NCBI GenBank assembly: GCA_034002745.1
Contig: JAVEZY010000011.1
Location: forward strand, 1-64,000
Reading direction: 5' to 3'
Length of the DNA: 64,000 nt
Source of the DNA: JAITWN01 sp034002745
GTDB lineage: Bacteria; Pseudomonadota; Gammaproteobacteria; SZUA-140
Each line of letters starts with the position of its first letter. The first letter of the stretch is position 1. Below are positions 9,101 through 17,179 of the stretch, piece after piece. The notes beneath the pieces were generated by a model, which did not search any database, was not told the DNA's origin, and was given only the letters and a program-made list of their open reading frames with translations. The position numbers and the translations under genes are program-made.

Positions 9101-10121
9101 CCGTGCCGGTTTCCGGGTCGACGATCCTTTCCTTGGCGGCGAAGACGGTGGGCTGGATCATGCCCGCCATCTCGGGCATGGCGAGCTGCCAGGAACGTTC
9201 CATCACATCCATGCCGACCGGCGACGCTTCCCATTCGGCGCGGGACAGGGAGTACAGCGACATGGCATTGATGACCGGTACATTCAGGCGCGTCAGGAGC
9301 GGCGTCAGGGTCTCGGGATTGATGCCGATCTTGATCGCGGCCGCGATCACCGCCTCGACGCGCGAGGCGCCGGATTCGTCGAAGAAATAGCGTTCGATCG
9401 GTGCTTCCGGCGGATAGCCGAACACGGTGAGGACGTTGAAGCCGCGCTTCTCGAGCGCTGCGATGACATCGTCGATGTGCGAGGTGGTGCCGGCGATGAC
9501 ATTGCTCTGGTAGACGACGAAGCCGACCCAGGGCTTTCCGGGGCGGTGATTGCGATAGGCGCGGACGAAGGCATCGAAGTCGGTGAACCAGGAGCCGCTC
9601 GTTGCTTCATAGAGCCCGGTCTCGGGCACCTCCTGCGGCGGCGCGTACGTCGTGTCGATGCCGTGCTTCGACAGGGCATAAAGCACGCCATTGCGGATAT
9701 TCTCGCTGCCGCCGGTGCCGAAATAGCTCTGGATGCCGGCGTCGAGCACGATGCCGGTGGCCTCGTCGTCCTCGTTGGCGCTGCCGCCGTAGGCGTAGAC
9801 GGTGCCGCCGCTGGCCATGGCCCGCGTCAGCTCATCCTTGACGTTATTGATCAGCACGCGTCCCACCGTCTGGACGACGACGATGTCCGAGTTCGCCAGA
9901 TGCTCGAGATCCCGCTCGCGGATGCGCGTGCTCGCATAGATGCGGATGTCGACATCCGAGAGTTCCGGCCGGTCCTCGGCGAGGGCGTTGACGACCTCGA
10001 TGGCCTGGCGGGTGGCCATGTCGCCGAGCAGCAGGCTGACCTTCGTCTCCGCGGACACGGCGAAGACGGGCAGACACAGCGCCAGGGCGAAAAGCGCCCC
10101 CAGCAGCTTACTCTGGAACAT
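6120..10121 (-). CDS. Exported, membrane-anchored CobN/HmuS-family chelatase-like protein
   Basis: 1333 residues from the ATG at 10121; that start gives a clean signal peptide ending AVSA before ETKVSLLLGD. An upstream ATG at 10178 adds 19 residues that spoil it. The body matches the large CobN/ChlH/BchH subunit: FQFGSHGTHEWLPG, then DLPNLYNFIMDNTGEGT, FTLWGVETMRHEG, LGRPRIDVTVIPSGLYRDLF and MINQVVGNMWGW. A Pro/Ala linker and a C-terminal helix (IAGFLVLCLALAWGF) would anchor it to the inner membrane facing the periplasm, unlike cytoplasmic CobN. Together with the ExbB- and DUF2149-like genes, this is the arrangement of HmuS in Bacteroidetes haem uptake. The likely role is metal removal from, or transport of, a tetrapyrrole. 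Cobalt insertion is less likely because no cobS/cobT is present. Confidence 0.85.
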   Translation of the reverse strand: MFQSKLLGALFALALCLPVFAVSAETKVSLLLGDMATRQAIEVVNALAEDRPELSDVDIRIYASTRIRERDLEHLANSDIVVVQTVGRVLINNVKDELTRAMASGGTVYAYGGSANEDDEATGIVLDAGIQSYFGTGGSENIRNGVLYALSKHGIDTTYAPPQEVPETGLYEATSGSWFTDFDAFVRAYRNHRPGKPWVGFVVYQSNVIAGTTSHIDDVIAALEKRGFNVLTVFGYPPEAPIERYFFDESGASRVEAVIAAAIKIGINPETLTPLLTRLNVPVINAMSLYSLSRAEWEASPVGMDVMERSWQLAMPEMAGMIQPTVFAAKERIVDPETGTEYIEERAIPERVEMLVRRVARWVELRHKPNAEKRVLLHYFNFPPGRESIGASYLNVLPDSLWSVMQRMKSEGYDLTGMPADAEALRDEIIQYGANLPGWEHDAVEQLARSGEAVLLPVETYKKWFAELPQKAQDEVVATWGRPEVNTIMAHIDDEGKRYFVFPVRRYGNVLLGPQPSRGKTEAPDKLYHDISFPPSHQYIAFYLWLHKEFGADVMFQFGSHGTHEWLPGREAGLGPDDPPDYTVQDLPNLYNFIMDNTGEGTIAMRRGMAVMITHMTPPFDQASLNPELKELEALIQDFSRAAQQSPMLAREQLEQIREMALGMGLLTDLGYDENGKPPRPLPEEDEEDKVSEPSEPDEQGHIHFAGDVDPEGLADALFHYLEEMTDRITPFGMHTYGVAPAPERVQSTAEAIAAVDTSLTDEERQARIEEIKALIHLSAERELDAGMAGMAGRYIPAGVGGDPLRTPSALPTGRNFYSFDPRKIPGDASYRLGRRLAMELIDDYHLRHGEYPEKLTFTLWGVETMRHEGVQEAQIMYLLGVRPVYDGLGVIRDLEVIPREELGRPRIDVTVIPSGLYRDLFSNVVALLDKAVTLAQAQEEEDNIVRNNTLKTQAMLEERGVDADLAARMAAVRMFSVPPGSYGTNIESIVDRSDTWEDEEKIADVYFMRMSHMYGQGFWGDTGEASGVSGMGRDLLKNALAGTKVTVHARSSHVFGVLDGDDPFASFGGVSLAVRAVNGDTPEVMISNIADPSTASQDTLERYMGREMRSRYLNPQWIEAMQQEGYAGAKMINQVVGNMWGWQVTVPEAVDAAKWNEMYATYVQDRHDLGMEEFFREAGNLWAYQALMTRMLEAVRKGYWEADADVVADLGQRVSELIDELQLQCSAEDCHDPILTKLVQANLVPAPVVAMVQAPSPAAAPAPDAPSPSADAAPTETVELEQVQGYAMEEVIQQQMVEFENTTRWIQIAGFLVLCLALAWGFRRPSRSWNIA

Positions 10122-10446
10122 AGACGACACGCCCGTCTTCGAGCTGGAACGCGGTGCCGAGGCGGACGCCGGCGCCACTCAGCTGCTGGTCGGTGGATTT
10201 CTGGACCTTGATCTCGGTACCTTCCTTGGTGACGATCTCGATCTCGCCGTCGGCGCCCTGCTTGGTGATCGTGACCTTGCTGCTCTCGTCGAACATTTCC
10301 AGCATGTTGAAGGTCATGAACAGCGCAATCATCATGCTGACGATGAGCACGATGCTGGCATCGAACAGATTGGCGATGCCGGCGAGCGGATCCATGTCGC
10401 TGTGATGGCCCGCGGGCGCTTCGCGGCGCATGAATTTCGTGCTCAT
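10108..10446 (-). CDS. DUF2149-like single-helix membrane protein of the CobN/ExbB cluster
   Basis: 112 residues. One hydrophobic helix (IVLIVSMMIALFMTFNMLEMF, about residues 32-52) follows a short cytoplasmic start. A small periplasmic domain of about 60 residues follows, rich in K/E/T (VTITKQGADGEIEIVTKEG) and ending VYVPE. This is the layout of ExbD/TolR-type partners and of the DUF2149 proteins found beside CobN-like genes; the family name is from memory. The start overlaps the exbB-like stop by 4 bases (ATGA), and the end overlaps the CobN-like start by 14, so the genes are translationally coupled. Proposed role: couples the proton channel to the periplasmic chelatase. Confidence 0.8.
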   Translation of the reverse strand: MSTKFMRREAPAGHHSDMDPLAGIANLFDASIVLIVSMMIALFMTFNMLEMFDESSKVTITKQGADGEIEIVTKEGTEIKVQKSTDQQLSGAGVRLGTAFQLEDGRVVYVPE

Positions 10447-11045
10447 GCAGTCTCTCCGGCCGGATGCCCGATAGCCGCCGATGCCGTTGCCGAGGCGGGC
10501 AGCTTGCCGTCGATGACCGCGCGCTCCGTGAAGTGGCGGATCTCGATCACGTCCTGGCGTACCCACTGTTCACGCACCAGCGCGATGGCGAAGGAAATGA
10601 CGCCCGCGCCGAGTCCGACCACTGCGGAGTTGAAGGCATGGACCATGTGCTGGGCCATGTCGGGCATACTGCCCTGGGCCAGCGCCGCCAGCGACACGCC
10701 CATCGGAATCAGGGTGCCCATCAGGCCGATGCCCGGACCCGCGCGGACGATGAAGCGGGCGCGTTCGATCGGCTTGCTGATGCGACGCTCGGTCTCCTGC
10801 AGCAGAGCCTCGATCTCGAGCTCGAGGTGCGCCTTGTCGGTGTTGGCGAAGAGCTCGCCGAGTTCGTGGCGATAGCGCGCCAGGGCCGGGCGCTGGCCGC
10901 GCTGGCGGTCGAGATGATCCCGGGCGAGACTGCCGATCAGGATCAGGATGTAGAACACCAGGGCGACCAGTCCCAGGATCACCGGATAATAGAGCACCGA
11001 GCTCACGACGTAGAGAAAGCCTTCTGCGGTCTGCATGATGTTCAT
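10443..11045 (-). CDS. ExbB/TolQ/MotA-family proton-channel protein
   Basis: 200 residues. A first hydrophobic helix at about 15-40 is followed by a long charged cytoplasmic stretch (about 42-100). Two more helices carry the family core: ARFIVRAGPGIGLMGTLIPM and AFNSAVVGLGAGVISFAIAL. ExbB/TolQ/MotA proteins form the stator that uses proton flow to energise outer-membrane import or motility. Here the neighbours on both sides are the CobN-like cluster genes. This protein therefore probably energises that system (position of HmuU in Bacteroidetes) rather than being the general TonB-ExbB-ExbD motor. No exbD or tonB gene is adjacent. Confidence 0.88.
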   Translation of the reverse strand: MNIMQTAEGFLYVVSSVLYYPVILGLVALVFYILILIGSLARDHLDRQRGQRPALARYRHELGELFANTDKAHLELEIEALLQETERRISKPIERARFIVRAGPGIGLMGTLIPMGVSLAALAQGSMPDMAQHMVHAFNSAVVGLGAGVISFAIALVREQWVRQDVIEIRHFTERAVIDGKLPASATASAAIGHPAGETA

Positions 11046-11049
11046 CGAA

Positions 11050-11709
11050 TCAACCTCGTCGTATCTTCAGGAAACCAAGAACGAATGCCGCTCCCAGCGC
11101 AGACAGCGTGACCAGCTCTGCGATAGGGAACTGCGGTCCGGTGCCATCGGCCGGCTGCTCCATGCCGACGGCGATCTGATCGGGGAAAACGGTCAGGTAA
11201 ACCAGGAAGCCCGCTGCCCACAGCGAGCAGGCGGCTGCGGTGAGGCCGGTTGCGCGAAGCGCTGCGGGCGGCATCCGTCCGGAGATTCCGCCCAGGACCA
11301 ATGCAGCCATTACGGCCACGGCGACGCCGGTGGCAGTTTCGGGCATCACGAACAGGATGGTGGCGCCGGCAGCCACGAGGACCGCCGCGAAAGCTGCCGG
11401 CAGTCCGGCGACCCCTCCGCGCTCGGGCCGGTAGATGTACCAGCGGCAGGCGAGATACGCGGTGACCACCAGGCCGGCGAGCGGCAGGCACGATTGCAGC
11501 AGGTACATGCCGTAGGGGGATCGATTGAACAGAGCCTGCGGATCGGCGCCGAAGATCACCGCGAGCAGGACGCAGGCGGCGGCGCCCAGCGGCAGCCAGG
11601 GAGCGCTGCTTCTCGACTCATCCATGCGGGCAGCCATCACCAGGCCGGCGCTGGCCGTGGCTCCGAGTGTCAACAGTGTCCACAGCGCAAAATTGAGTGT
11701 GATCGTCAT
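11050..11709 (-). CDS. Polytopic membrane protein of the CobN/ExbB cluster
   Basis: 219 residues from the ATG at 11709 (MTITLNFALWTLLTLG); the frame extends to 11775, but the extra 22 residues look non-coding. Six or seven hydrophobic helices are visible, with few charged residues (RMDESRSS, CRWYIYRPERGG, LGFLKIRRG). No motif gives a function. It lies 4 bases before the ExbB-like gene as the first gene of the four-gene unit and occupies the place of a HmuT-type or DUF2162-type membrane component. It may be the inner-membrane path for the substrate, which is inference from context. Confidence 0.65.
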   Translation of the reverse strand: MTITLNFALWTLLTLGATASAGLVMAARMDESRSSAPWLPLGAAACVLLAVIFGADPQALFNRSPYGMYLLQSCLPLAGLVVTAYLACRWYIYRPERGGVAGLPAAFAAVLVAAGATILFVMPETATGVAVAVMAALVLGGISGRMPPAALRATGLTAAACSLWAAGFLVYLTVFPDQIAVGMEQPADGTGPQFPIAELVTLSALGAAFVLGFLKIRRG

Positions 11710-12107
11710 GTTCGGTCCAGTTTTGCCGAAGATCGCCATGCGAGCGGGGTATGGCGGGTGCGTCGGCCACCTCAACGTGTCAGGGGTGCATTTCTGGTCA
11801 GGAAATGGGGTCTCGAATCGGCCAGCGTGCTTTAGGGTAAAGACGTTTCAGATGGCAGGCGGTGGTCAGGGGGGCAGGAAAAAAGGAGAAAAGGGGACAG
11901 ATGAAGGGGTTCGATCACCCCCGGATGGTCGGGCCGGTCAGATGTTGGCGATCGGACGGACGGGCGACGCGTCTTTTGCCAAAGGCAGCAGACCCCAAAG
12001 GCAGAATTCCCTTCAAACCATATGTGAATGTCCCGTCGCCACCGGCTTTCCTTCTTGTCACTTGCCAGAGTGGGGGCGGTTGCCCGCCCCCAGCTGAATT
12101 GCTTCCC
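11710..12107. other. Intergenic region between the receptor genes and the CobN/ExbB unit
   Basis: About 400 bases with no supportable gene. It separates the second receptor from the four-gene unit, so that unit may have its own promoter here. I looked for a cobalamin or other riboswitch signature and saw none. Near 12072-12091 there is a GC hairpin just after the receptor stop. Confidence 0.5.
12072..12091 (-). terminator. GC-rich hairpin after the receptor gene
   Basis: GGGGGCGG (12072-12079) pairs perfectly with CCGCCCCC (12084-12091) around a 4-base loop, 16 bases after the stop of the receptor gene on the minus strand. No T-run follows, so it is a weak terminator or an mRNA-stabilising hairpin. 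Confidence 0.5.
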
Positions 12108-14360
12108 TCAATACCGCGAACGCAGTTCCACGAACCAGAAGCGGCCCGGGCTGAGATAGAACTGGCGGTACTCCTCGTCGAACACGTTGTTGATGCCGAG
12201 CGAGGCGCTGTGGTTCTCCGAGAACGCGTAGGTCGCCTTCAGGTCCGTGAGGGAGAAGGCGTCGGTCGATCCGGGCACCTTGGTGACGGTGTCGAGATTG
12301 TCCGCGCGGGTGAAGCGCTTGCTCTGACGGTAGTGGTTCATCGAAACCGTCCAGGCATCGTTGCGCCAGTCGAGGCCGAGGTTGTACATGTGTTCCGGCG
12401 TGTGGGTGAGCTGCTTTCCGACCAGTTCCGGATTCAGTTCGTTCTTCGTCACCTCGGCGTCGGTCCAGGTGTAGTTTGCCGACCAGGAGAAGCCCAGCGG
12501 CAGAGGTCCGCGCAACTCGAGTTCAACACCCTTGATTTCCGCTTCGCCGATGTTGCGCGGCGAGATTTCGGTCGGCGTCGTGTTCGGGATGTTTACCGTC
12601 TCGATCAGATCCTTGGCCTTGCTCTGGTAATAGGTGGCGATCGCGTCGATGCCGTTGGCGAAGCTGTGATCGATGCCGAGCTCCCAGGAGGTCAGGGTCT
12701 CCGGTTCGAGGTCCGGGTTGCCGACGAAAGTCTGCCCGGCGATACCGCTGGTCTGGATCAGTTCGAACAGCATCGGTGCACGGAAGGCGCGGCCGATCGA
12801 GGTGCGGTAGGTCGTCGCCGGCGTCGGGCGATAGACCAGCGAGGCTTTGGGGCTGAAGTCGGACGAATCCGTCTCGCCATAGCTGTCGGTGCGGGTCAGG
12901 CCCGAGGCATTGTAGAAGTTGGCCTCGCCGCCCTTCATCTTCCACCAGGTCTGGCGGCCGCCGAAGTAGGCGGTCAGGGCATCGTTGATGAACCAGGCAT
13001 CCTGCACGAACAGGGCGTAGGTCTGGTCCTTGCCGTGGGCGTCCGAGACCTTCAGTACCCTGGAGGAGGGATCGGTCCAGTTGCTCAGGTTCCAGCGTTC
13101 GTTGCTGAGTTCGCCCCAGGTGCCGGCCCCGCCGAAGGTGAGCACATGACGGTCGAGCAGCGGCAGATCGAACTGCGCGTCGGCATGGGTCCGGTTCGAA
13201 TCGGTGGCCGGCGCGATGCGGCCGTCGCCGCCGACCAGGGTCGCCGGGCTGATCGCCGGAGTGGCGCCGCCCACGATGTAGGTTTCGGTCTGCTTGTCGA
13301 TGTGACCGACGGTGAGCTTGATGCCCAGATTCCGCCATGCCGTGGTCAGCGCCAGGCCGATGTTGTCCTGCTCGGCCATGCCGCCGCGGGCGAAGACCGC
13401 GCCATTGAGCCAGGAGTTCATCGGTACGGTGCTCAGCGTGGAGATGTCATCGATCGTGCCCAGATCGGGATGAACCACCGTCTGACGCAGATTGCTGTGC
13501 GGCTGGTCGTAGCCGTATTCGGATTCAGAGCGGACCATGGTCAGGTCGAGGCGGGTGCGCTCGGTCGGAGCGTACTTGATCGAGAACCCGACGGTATCGT
13601 CCTCGAACCAGTTGTTGCCGGTGTCGCCGACCAGGTTGGAGGCGCCGCCGATATTGGTGGTGTAGGGCGTCGCCCCGCTGACGTCGGCCGGCAGGTTGGC
13701 GGCGACGGCATTCGACACGTTGGCGTGGGTGGTAGGGTAGCCGGCGGTGCTGCGCTGGCGATAGTTGAGACCCAGGGCGAGTGAGGGTGTCGCCTTGATG
13801 GCGCCGGAGAAGGCAAGGTCACGGAAGTCCTCGGGCGCCGTGCTTTCCAGTGAGCCGCCGACACCGATCTTCAGCGTCGCTCCCGAGCGCTCCGGCATGC
13901 GGGTGAAGATGCTGACCACGCCGCCCATGGCATTGCCGCCGTACAGGCTGGAGTAGGGCCCGCGCAGCACCTCGATGCGCTCGACGTTCTCGGTGTCGAT
14001 CATGGTCCAGTTGACCTGGCCGTTGTTGGCGTCGTTCTGTGGAATGCCGTCGACGAGGATCAGGTTGTCCTTGGCCTGCGACATGCCGCGGATGGTGATC
14101 GCGGGCGTCGTCTCCATGAAGCCCTTGGTGCGGCGGTTCATCACGCCGACCGTGCGGCCGAGCGCCTCGTCGGCGGTGAAGATGGTCATCTGACGGATCT
14201 TCTCCGCATCGATGACGCTGACCGAGGCGGGCGAATCCTTGAGGTCGATCTCTCCGCGTGTGGCCGAGACCACCATGGTTTCAAAATCCTCACGCGCCAT
14301 GGCCTCGCCGCTGCCGATGATGGCAGCGAGTACGGCCAGACAAAGCTTGCGATTCTTCAT
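12108..14360 (-). CDS. TonB-dependent outer-membrane receptor (BtuB/HmuR-like)
   Basis: 750 residues from the ATG at 14360, fixed by GGAGATAACAG just before it; the longer frame to 14504 is unlikely. The signal peptide ends GSGEAMA. A TonB-box-like stretch ETMVVSAT follows, then the plug domain (DSPASVSVIDAEKI, LVDGIPQNDANNG, VERIEVLRGPYSSLYGGNAM). The 22-strand barrel runs to a C-terminal aromatic strand ending LRSRY. Unlike the next receptor it has no STN domain. It lies downstream of that receptor and upstream of the CobN/ExbB genes on the same strand. The likely substrate is haem or another metal tetrapyrrole, judged from the neighbours only. Confidence 0.9.
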   Translation of the reverse strand: MKNRKLCLAVLAAIIGSGEAMAREDFETMVVSATRGEIDLKDSPASVSVIDAEKIRQMTIFTADEALGRTVGVMNRRTKGFMETTPAITIRGMSQAKDNLILVDGIPQNDANNGQVNWTMIDTENVERIEVLRGPYSSLYGGNAMGGVVSIFTRMPERSGATLKIGVGGSLESTAPEDFRDLAFSGAIKATPSLALGLNYRQRSTAGYPTTHANVSNAVAANLPADVSGATPYTTNIGGASNLVGDTGNNWFEDDTVGFSIKYAPTERTRLDLTMVRSESEYGYDQPHSNLRQTVVHPDLGTIDDISTLSTVPMNSWLNGAVFARGGMAEQDNIGLALTTAWRNLGIKLTVGHIDKQTETYIVGGATPAISPATLVGGDGRIAPATDSNRTHADAQFDLPLLDRHVLTFGGAGTWGELSNERWNLSNWTDPSSRVLKVSDAHGKDQTYALFVQDAWFINDALTAYFGGRQTWWKMKGGEANFYNASGLTRTDSYGETDSSDFSPKASLVYRPTPATTYRTSIGRAFRAPMLFELIQTSGIAGQTFVGNPDLEPETLTSWELGIDHSFANGIDAIATYYQSKAKDLIETVNIPNTTPTEISPRNIGEAEIKGVELELRGPLPLGFSWSANYTWTDAEVTKNELNPELVGKQLTHTPEHMYNLGLDWRNDAWTVSMNHYRQSKRFTRADNLDTVTKVPGSTDAFSLTDLKATYAFSENHSASLGINNVFDEEYRQFYLSPGRFWFVELRSRY

Positions 14361-14529
14361 TCTGTTATCTCCGATCATCTTGCTGCGCCGACTCTCCCGG
14401 CGACTCTTCGTCCGGGTTCCCGGCCCCTGTTGTCCGCCTGCCGGCGGTCCCTCCACTTGCACTGCTGCCGGCCTGCCCTCGCGAGGATGGCCGGTATTTT
14501 TCACACCCAGGCGCCGCCAGCGATGACAG
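14361..14529 (-). promoter_or_regulatory. Spacer with hairpin between the two receptor genes
   Basis: About 170 bases. On the minus strand CCGGCC and GGCCGG enclose a second small palindrome (CCTCGCGAGG), giving a stable two-part hairpin at roughly 14465-14500. It could limit read-through from the first receptor into the second, or protect mRNA. I could not match it to a cobalamin riboswitch. Confidence 0.35.
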
Positions 14530-17124
14530 CTAGCGTTCCAGTGTCATCCGCAGCAGCCAGGTCCGCCCCGGCGCGCGATAGAAGTCGTACCACTCTCGAT
14601 CGAGCAGATTCTCCACGGCCAGCGATAGCCGCAGCGCTTGCGTCGCTTGCCAGCCGAGATCCATATCGACCAGGGTCGGCGAGTCATAGCTGCCGAATAC
14701 CCCGCTCACCACATCGGTGTTGGCGTCGGTGTTGTAGCGCTCGTCCGCATAGCGGATCTCGCCGCCGGCGGTGAAGCGCTGGTGCGTCCAGCGGACACCG
14801 AGATTGGCGAGGCGCTTTGGAAACTGCACGATCTGCTTGCCCTCGATCAGCGAGGAATCGGGTGCGAGTCGGAATTCGTCGATCACCGCATCCGTCCATG
14901 TGTAGTTCGCGTGCCACTCGATGCTCTCGCCGAAACGGCCATGCAGGCCGAGTTCGACGCCACGACTGCTGGCGCGGGCCGCGTTGTGGAAGCTCGATAC
15001 CGGGGAAACATCGACTACCGTAAGGCGATAGATGAAATCCTTCATCTCGTTGTGGAACCAGGTCGCTGAAAAACCGATGCCGCCCGGCAGCTGGTGATCC
15101 ACGCCGATTTCCCAGGAGCGTGAGGTTTCCGGCGCGAGCAGCGGATTGGAGCGGAACTCGGTTCCACTGAAGGGCGAGAACCAGCTGCGGTAAAGCTCGA
15201 AGACCGTGGGGCCACGGAAGGCATGGCCGACGGCGGCACGATAGCTGGTCTGCTCGCCGGCCCGGTAGATCGCGGACAGGCGCGGACTCAGGCGGCCGAT
15301 GGCGCGACTGGGATAGGACAGCTCGAGATCGTTGAATCCGCCCTCGGCGTCGGCAACGGTGGCATAGGAGTAGGCGCTGCCATCCCGCGTCCGCCACCAG
15401 TCGTGACGCAGACCGGCGTAGACCGTGAAGCGCGCCGACGCATCCCAGCGATCCTGCACGAAGAGCGCGGTGCTGGTGATGCGCCCGTCGGCGCGGCTTC
15501 TGATCTCGCCCTGGCTGCCGGTGTCGCGCCAGTCGCGCAGCGCCGTTTCCTGATTGTTGGCCCTCCCGTCCTGCCAGGTAGCGCCGACGGTGAGGGTATG
15601 GTGGGCGCCGAGCGCGACGGCGAACTGGTAATCGACATGCATGTGACTGGCCTCGGCCTCGCTCAACAGGCCGCGCCCGCCCGCGCGCGTGGCGGCCGGA
15701 TACAGCGCTTCCGTGCCGGGCCGCGGCCGCAGGTCGGGGCTGACGAACCAGTTGCGTCCGCCATCCACATGACCGAGGAGCAGCCGGCCGTGCATGCCGC
15801 CGAGCTGATGGCGCCAGCCGAAGCGCCAGATGTCCTGGCTCGTGCCGCCCGGGCCGCCGGCGAGGAAGGTGGACTCGGCGAGTGCGGCGCTGATGGCGCC
15901 CGACGGCGTTTCACCCGGCGCGAAGGCGAATACCGGCCCACCGGCGGCGTCCCGCAGGCGGCTATGCGGATCCCCATAGGTGTATCGATTGCGCGTGCGG
16001 GTGTGGTGCAGATCAAACCCGTGCCGGGGCGAGGCCACGAAGCTGACTTTGAGCGACAGGGTGTCGTCGCTGTAGCCGTTGTCGCCGGCGTCGCCGATGA
16101 TGCTCACCGGCGCTCCGCTGTTGCTGCGGCTGTCGACCGCGCCGGTGATGCCGGCGGGGATGTCCACCTCGGTTGGCTCGCCACCTTCCTGGCGCCAGGG
16201 ACGGACGATGTACCAGCTGGGATAGCCGCCGGTAGAGCGGTGGCGATAGCCGGCGCTCAGTCCCCAAGCGGGCGCGGGCTTCAGCCGCGCATGGAAGGAC
16301 AGATCCGTGTAATCGGCAGGCGCTTCTCCCCGGTTCCAGGCGTCTCCGTAGCCCGCGTGCAGCGTCGCGCCGGAGGATTCGACCGGGGCGGTGATCACAT
16401 TGACCACGCCCGACATGGCGTTGCCGCCGTAGAGGCTGGAAAACGGTCCGCGTACGATCTCCACGCGCTCCACCGTGTCCATGTCGAGGGCGGGGAAGTT
16501 GACTTCGGCGGTGTAGGGGTCGTTGAGCGGGAGGCCGTCGATCATGATCAGGGTGCGGCGCTGTCCCGGAAAGCCGCGGAAGGACAGTGCCGAATTGGTG
16601 TCCATCAGGCCGCGGCTGCGCCGGGCGAAAGCGCCTGGTGTCGATCGCACCGCCTGGTCGAGCGTGGTCGCATGACCGTTCCGCAGCGCCTGCCGGTCGA
16701 TCACGCTCACCGCGGCGGGAGCGTCGCGCAGGCTGATGGACTCCCGCGTGGCGGTGACGAGCAGGCCGGGAAGGCGGAAGCTGCCGGGCTCCTGCTCCTG
16801 CTTCGGCATCGCGGATGCGCGAACGGCGAAGGCATCCGGTCCGACCGCGATGCCTTCGAGCCCGGTTCCACTGAGCAGCAGCTCGAGCGCGTCCCCGGGA
16901 AGGTGGCGCCCGCTGACGCCTCCCGTGGTCCGTTCCCCGATTGAGGTACTGTCATACAACAAGTCCACTCCCGCCTGGACGATGAAACGTTCGAGCGCCG
17001 CGGCGAGTGCCTGCGGCGGTATATCGAAGTCCCTTTCTCGTTCCGCAGCCTGGACATCCGCCAGCGTGGCGACGAGCAGCAGCGCCGTTAGTCCCCGAAA
17101 ACGCATTCCTGTTCTCACAATCAC
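14530..17124 (-). CDS. TonB-dependent receptor with N-terminal STN signalling domain
   Basis: 864 residues from a GTG at 17124, or 858 from the ATG at 17106; neither has an ideal ribosome site. After a signal peptide ending VQA, residues about 30-110 form a secretin/TonB short N-terminal (STN) domain (FDIPPQALAAALERFIVQAG, then DALELLLSGTGLEG). The STN domain is how FecA/FpvA-type transducers contact a FecR anti-sigma protein. A plug follows (LVTATRESISL, LIMIDGLPLNDPYTAE, VEIVRGPFSSLYGGNAM), and the barrel ends LLRMTLER. FecI and FecR genes lie at 21694-22227 and 20669-21622. The receptor probably both imports its ligand and signals its presence. Confidence 0.92.
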   Translation of the reverse strand: MIVRTGMRFRGLTALLLVATLADVQAAERERDFDIPPQALAAALERFIVQAGVDLLYDSTSIGERTTGGVSGRHLPGDALELLLSGTGLEGIAVGPDAFAVRASAMPKQEQEPGSFRLPGLLVTATRESISLRDAPAAVSVIDRQALRNGHATTLDQAVRSTPGAFARRSRGLMDTNSALSFRGFPGQRRTLIMIDGLPLNDPYTAEVNFPALDMDTVERVEIVRGPFSSLYGGNAMSGVVNVITAPVESSGATLHAGYGDAWNRGEAPADYTDLSFHARLKPAPAWGLSAGYRHRSTGGYPSWYIVRPWRQEGGEPTEVDIPAGITGAVDSRSNSGAPVSIIGDAGDNGYSDDTLSLKVSFVASPRHGFDLHHTRTRNRYTYGDPHSRLRDAAGGPVFAFAPGETPSGAISAALAESTFLAGGPGGTSQDIWRFGWRHQLGGMHGRLLLGHVDGGRNWFVSPDLRPRPGTEALYPAATRAGGRGLLSEAEASHMHVDYQFAVALGAHHTLTVGATWQDGRANNQETALRDWRDTGSQGEIRSRADGRITSTALFVQDRWDASARFTVYAGLRHDWWRTRDGSAYSYATVADAEGGFNDLELSYPSRAIGRLSPRLSAIYRAGEQTSYRAAVGHAFRGPTVFELYRSWFSPFSGTEFRSNPLLAPETSRSWEIGVDHQLPGGIGFSATWFHNEMKDFIYRLTVVDVSPVSSFHNAARASSRGVELGLHGRFGESIEWHANYTWTDAVIDEFRLAPDSSLIEGKQIVQFPKRLANLGVRWTHQRFTAGGEIRYADERYNTDANTDVVSGVFGSYDSPTLVDMDLGWQATQALRLSLAVENLLDREWYDFYRAPGRTWLLRMTLER

Positions 17125-17179
17125 GGCATCTTCGCCGCTCAGAGTATGACGTTCTAGCGTTTGGTAAGAGGACAGGTCG

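Noticed and set aside
6120..10121. Naming the large subunit cobN and calling the locus cobalamin synthesis
   Set aside because: Signal peptide, C-terminal anchor, ExbB-like neighbour and absence of cobS/cobT argue against a cytoplasmic cobaltochelatase.
14361..14529. Cobalamin riboswitch before the second receptor
   Set aside because: Receptor and CobN-like genes made this plausible, but I could not find the conserved B12-box or core pattern; only simple hairpins are seen.
12108..17124. The two tandem receptors as a recent duplication
   Set aside because: Their plug domains share family motifs, but sequence and domain layout (STN present in one only) differ widely; an old or independent origin is likelier.
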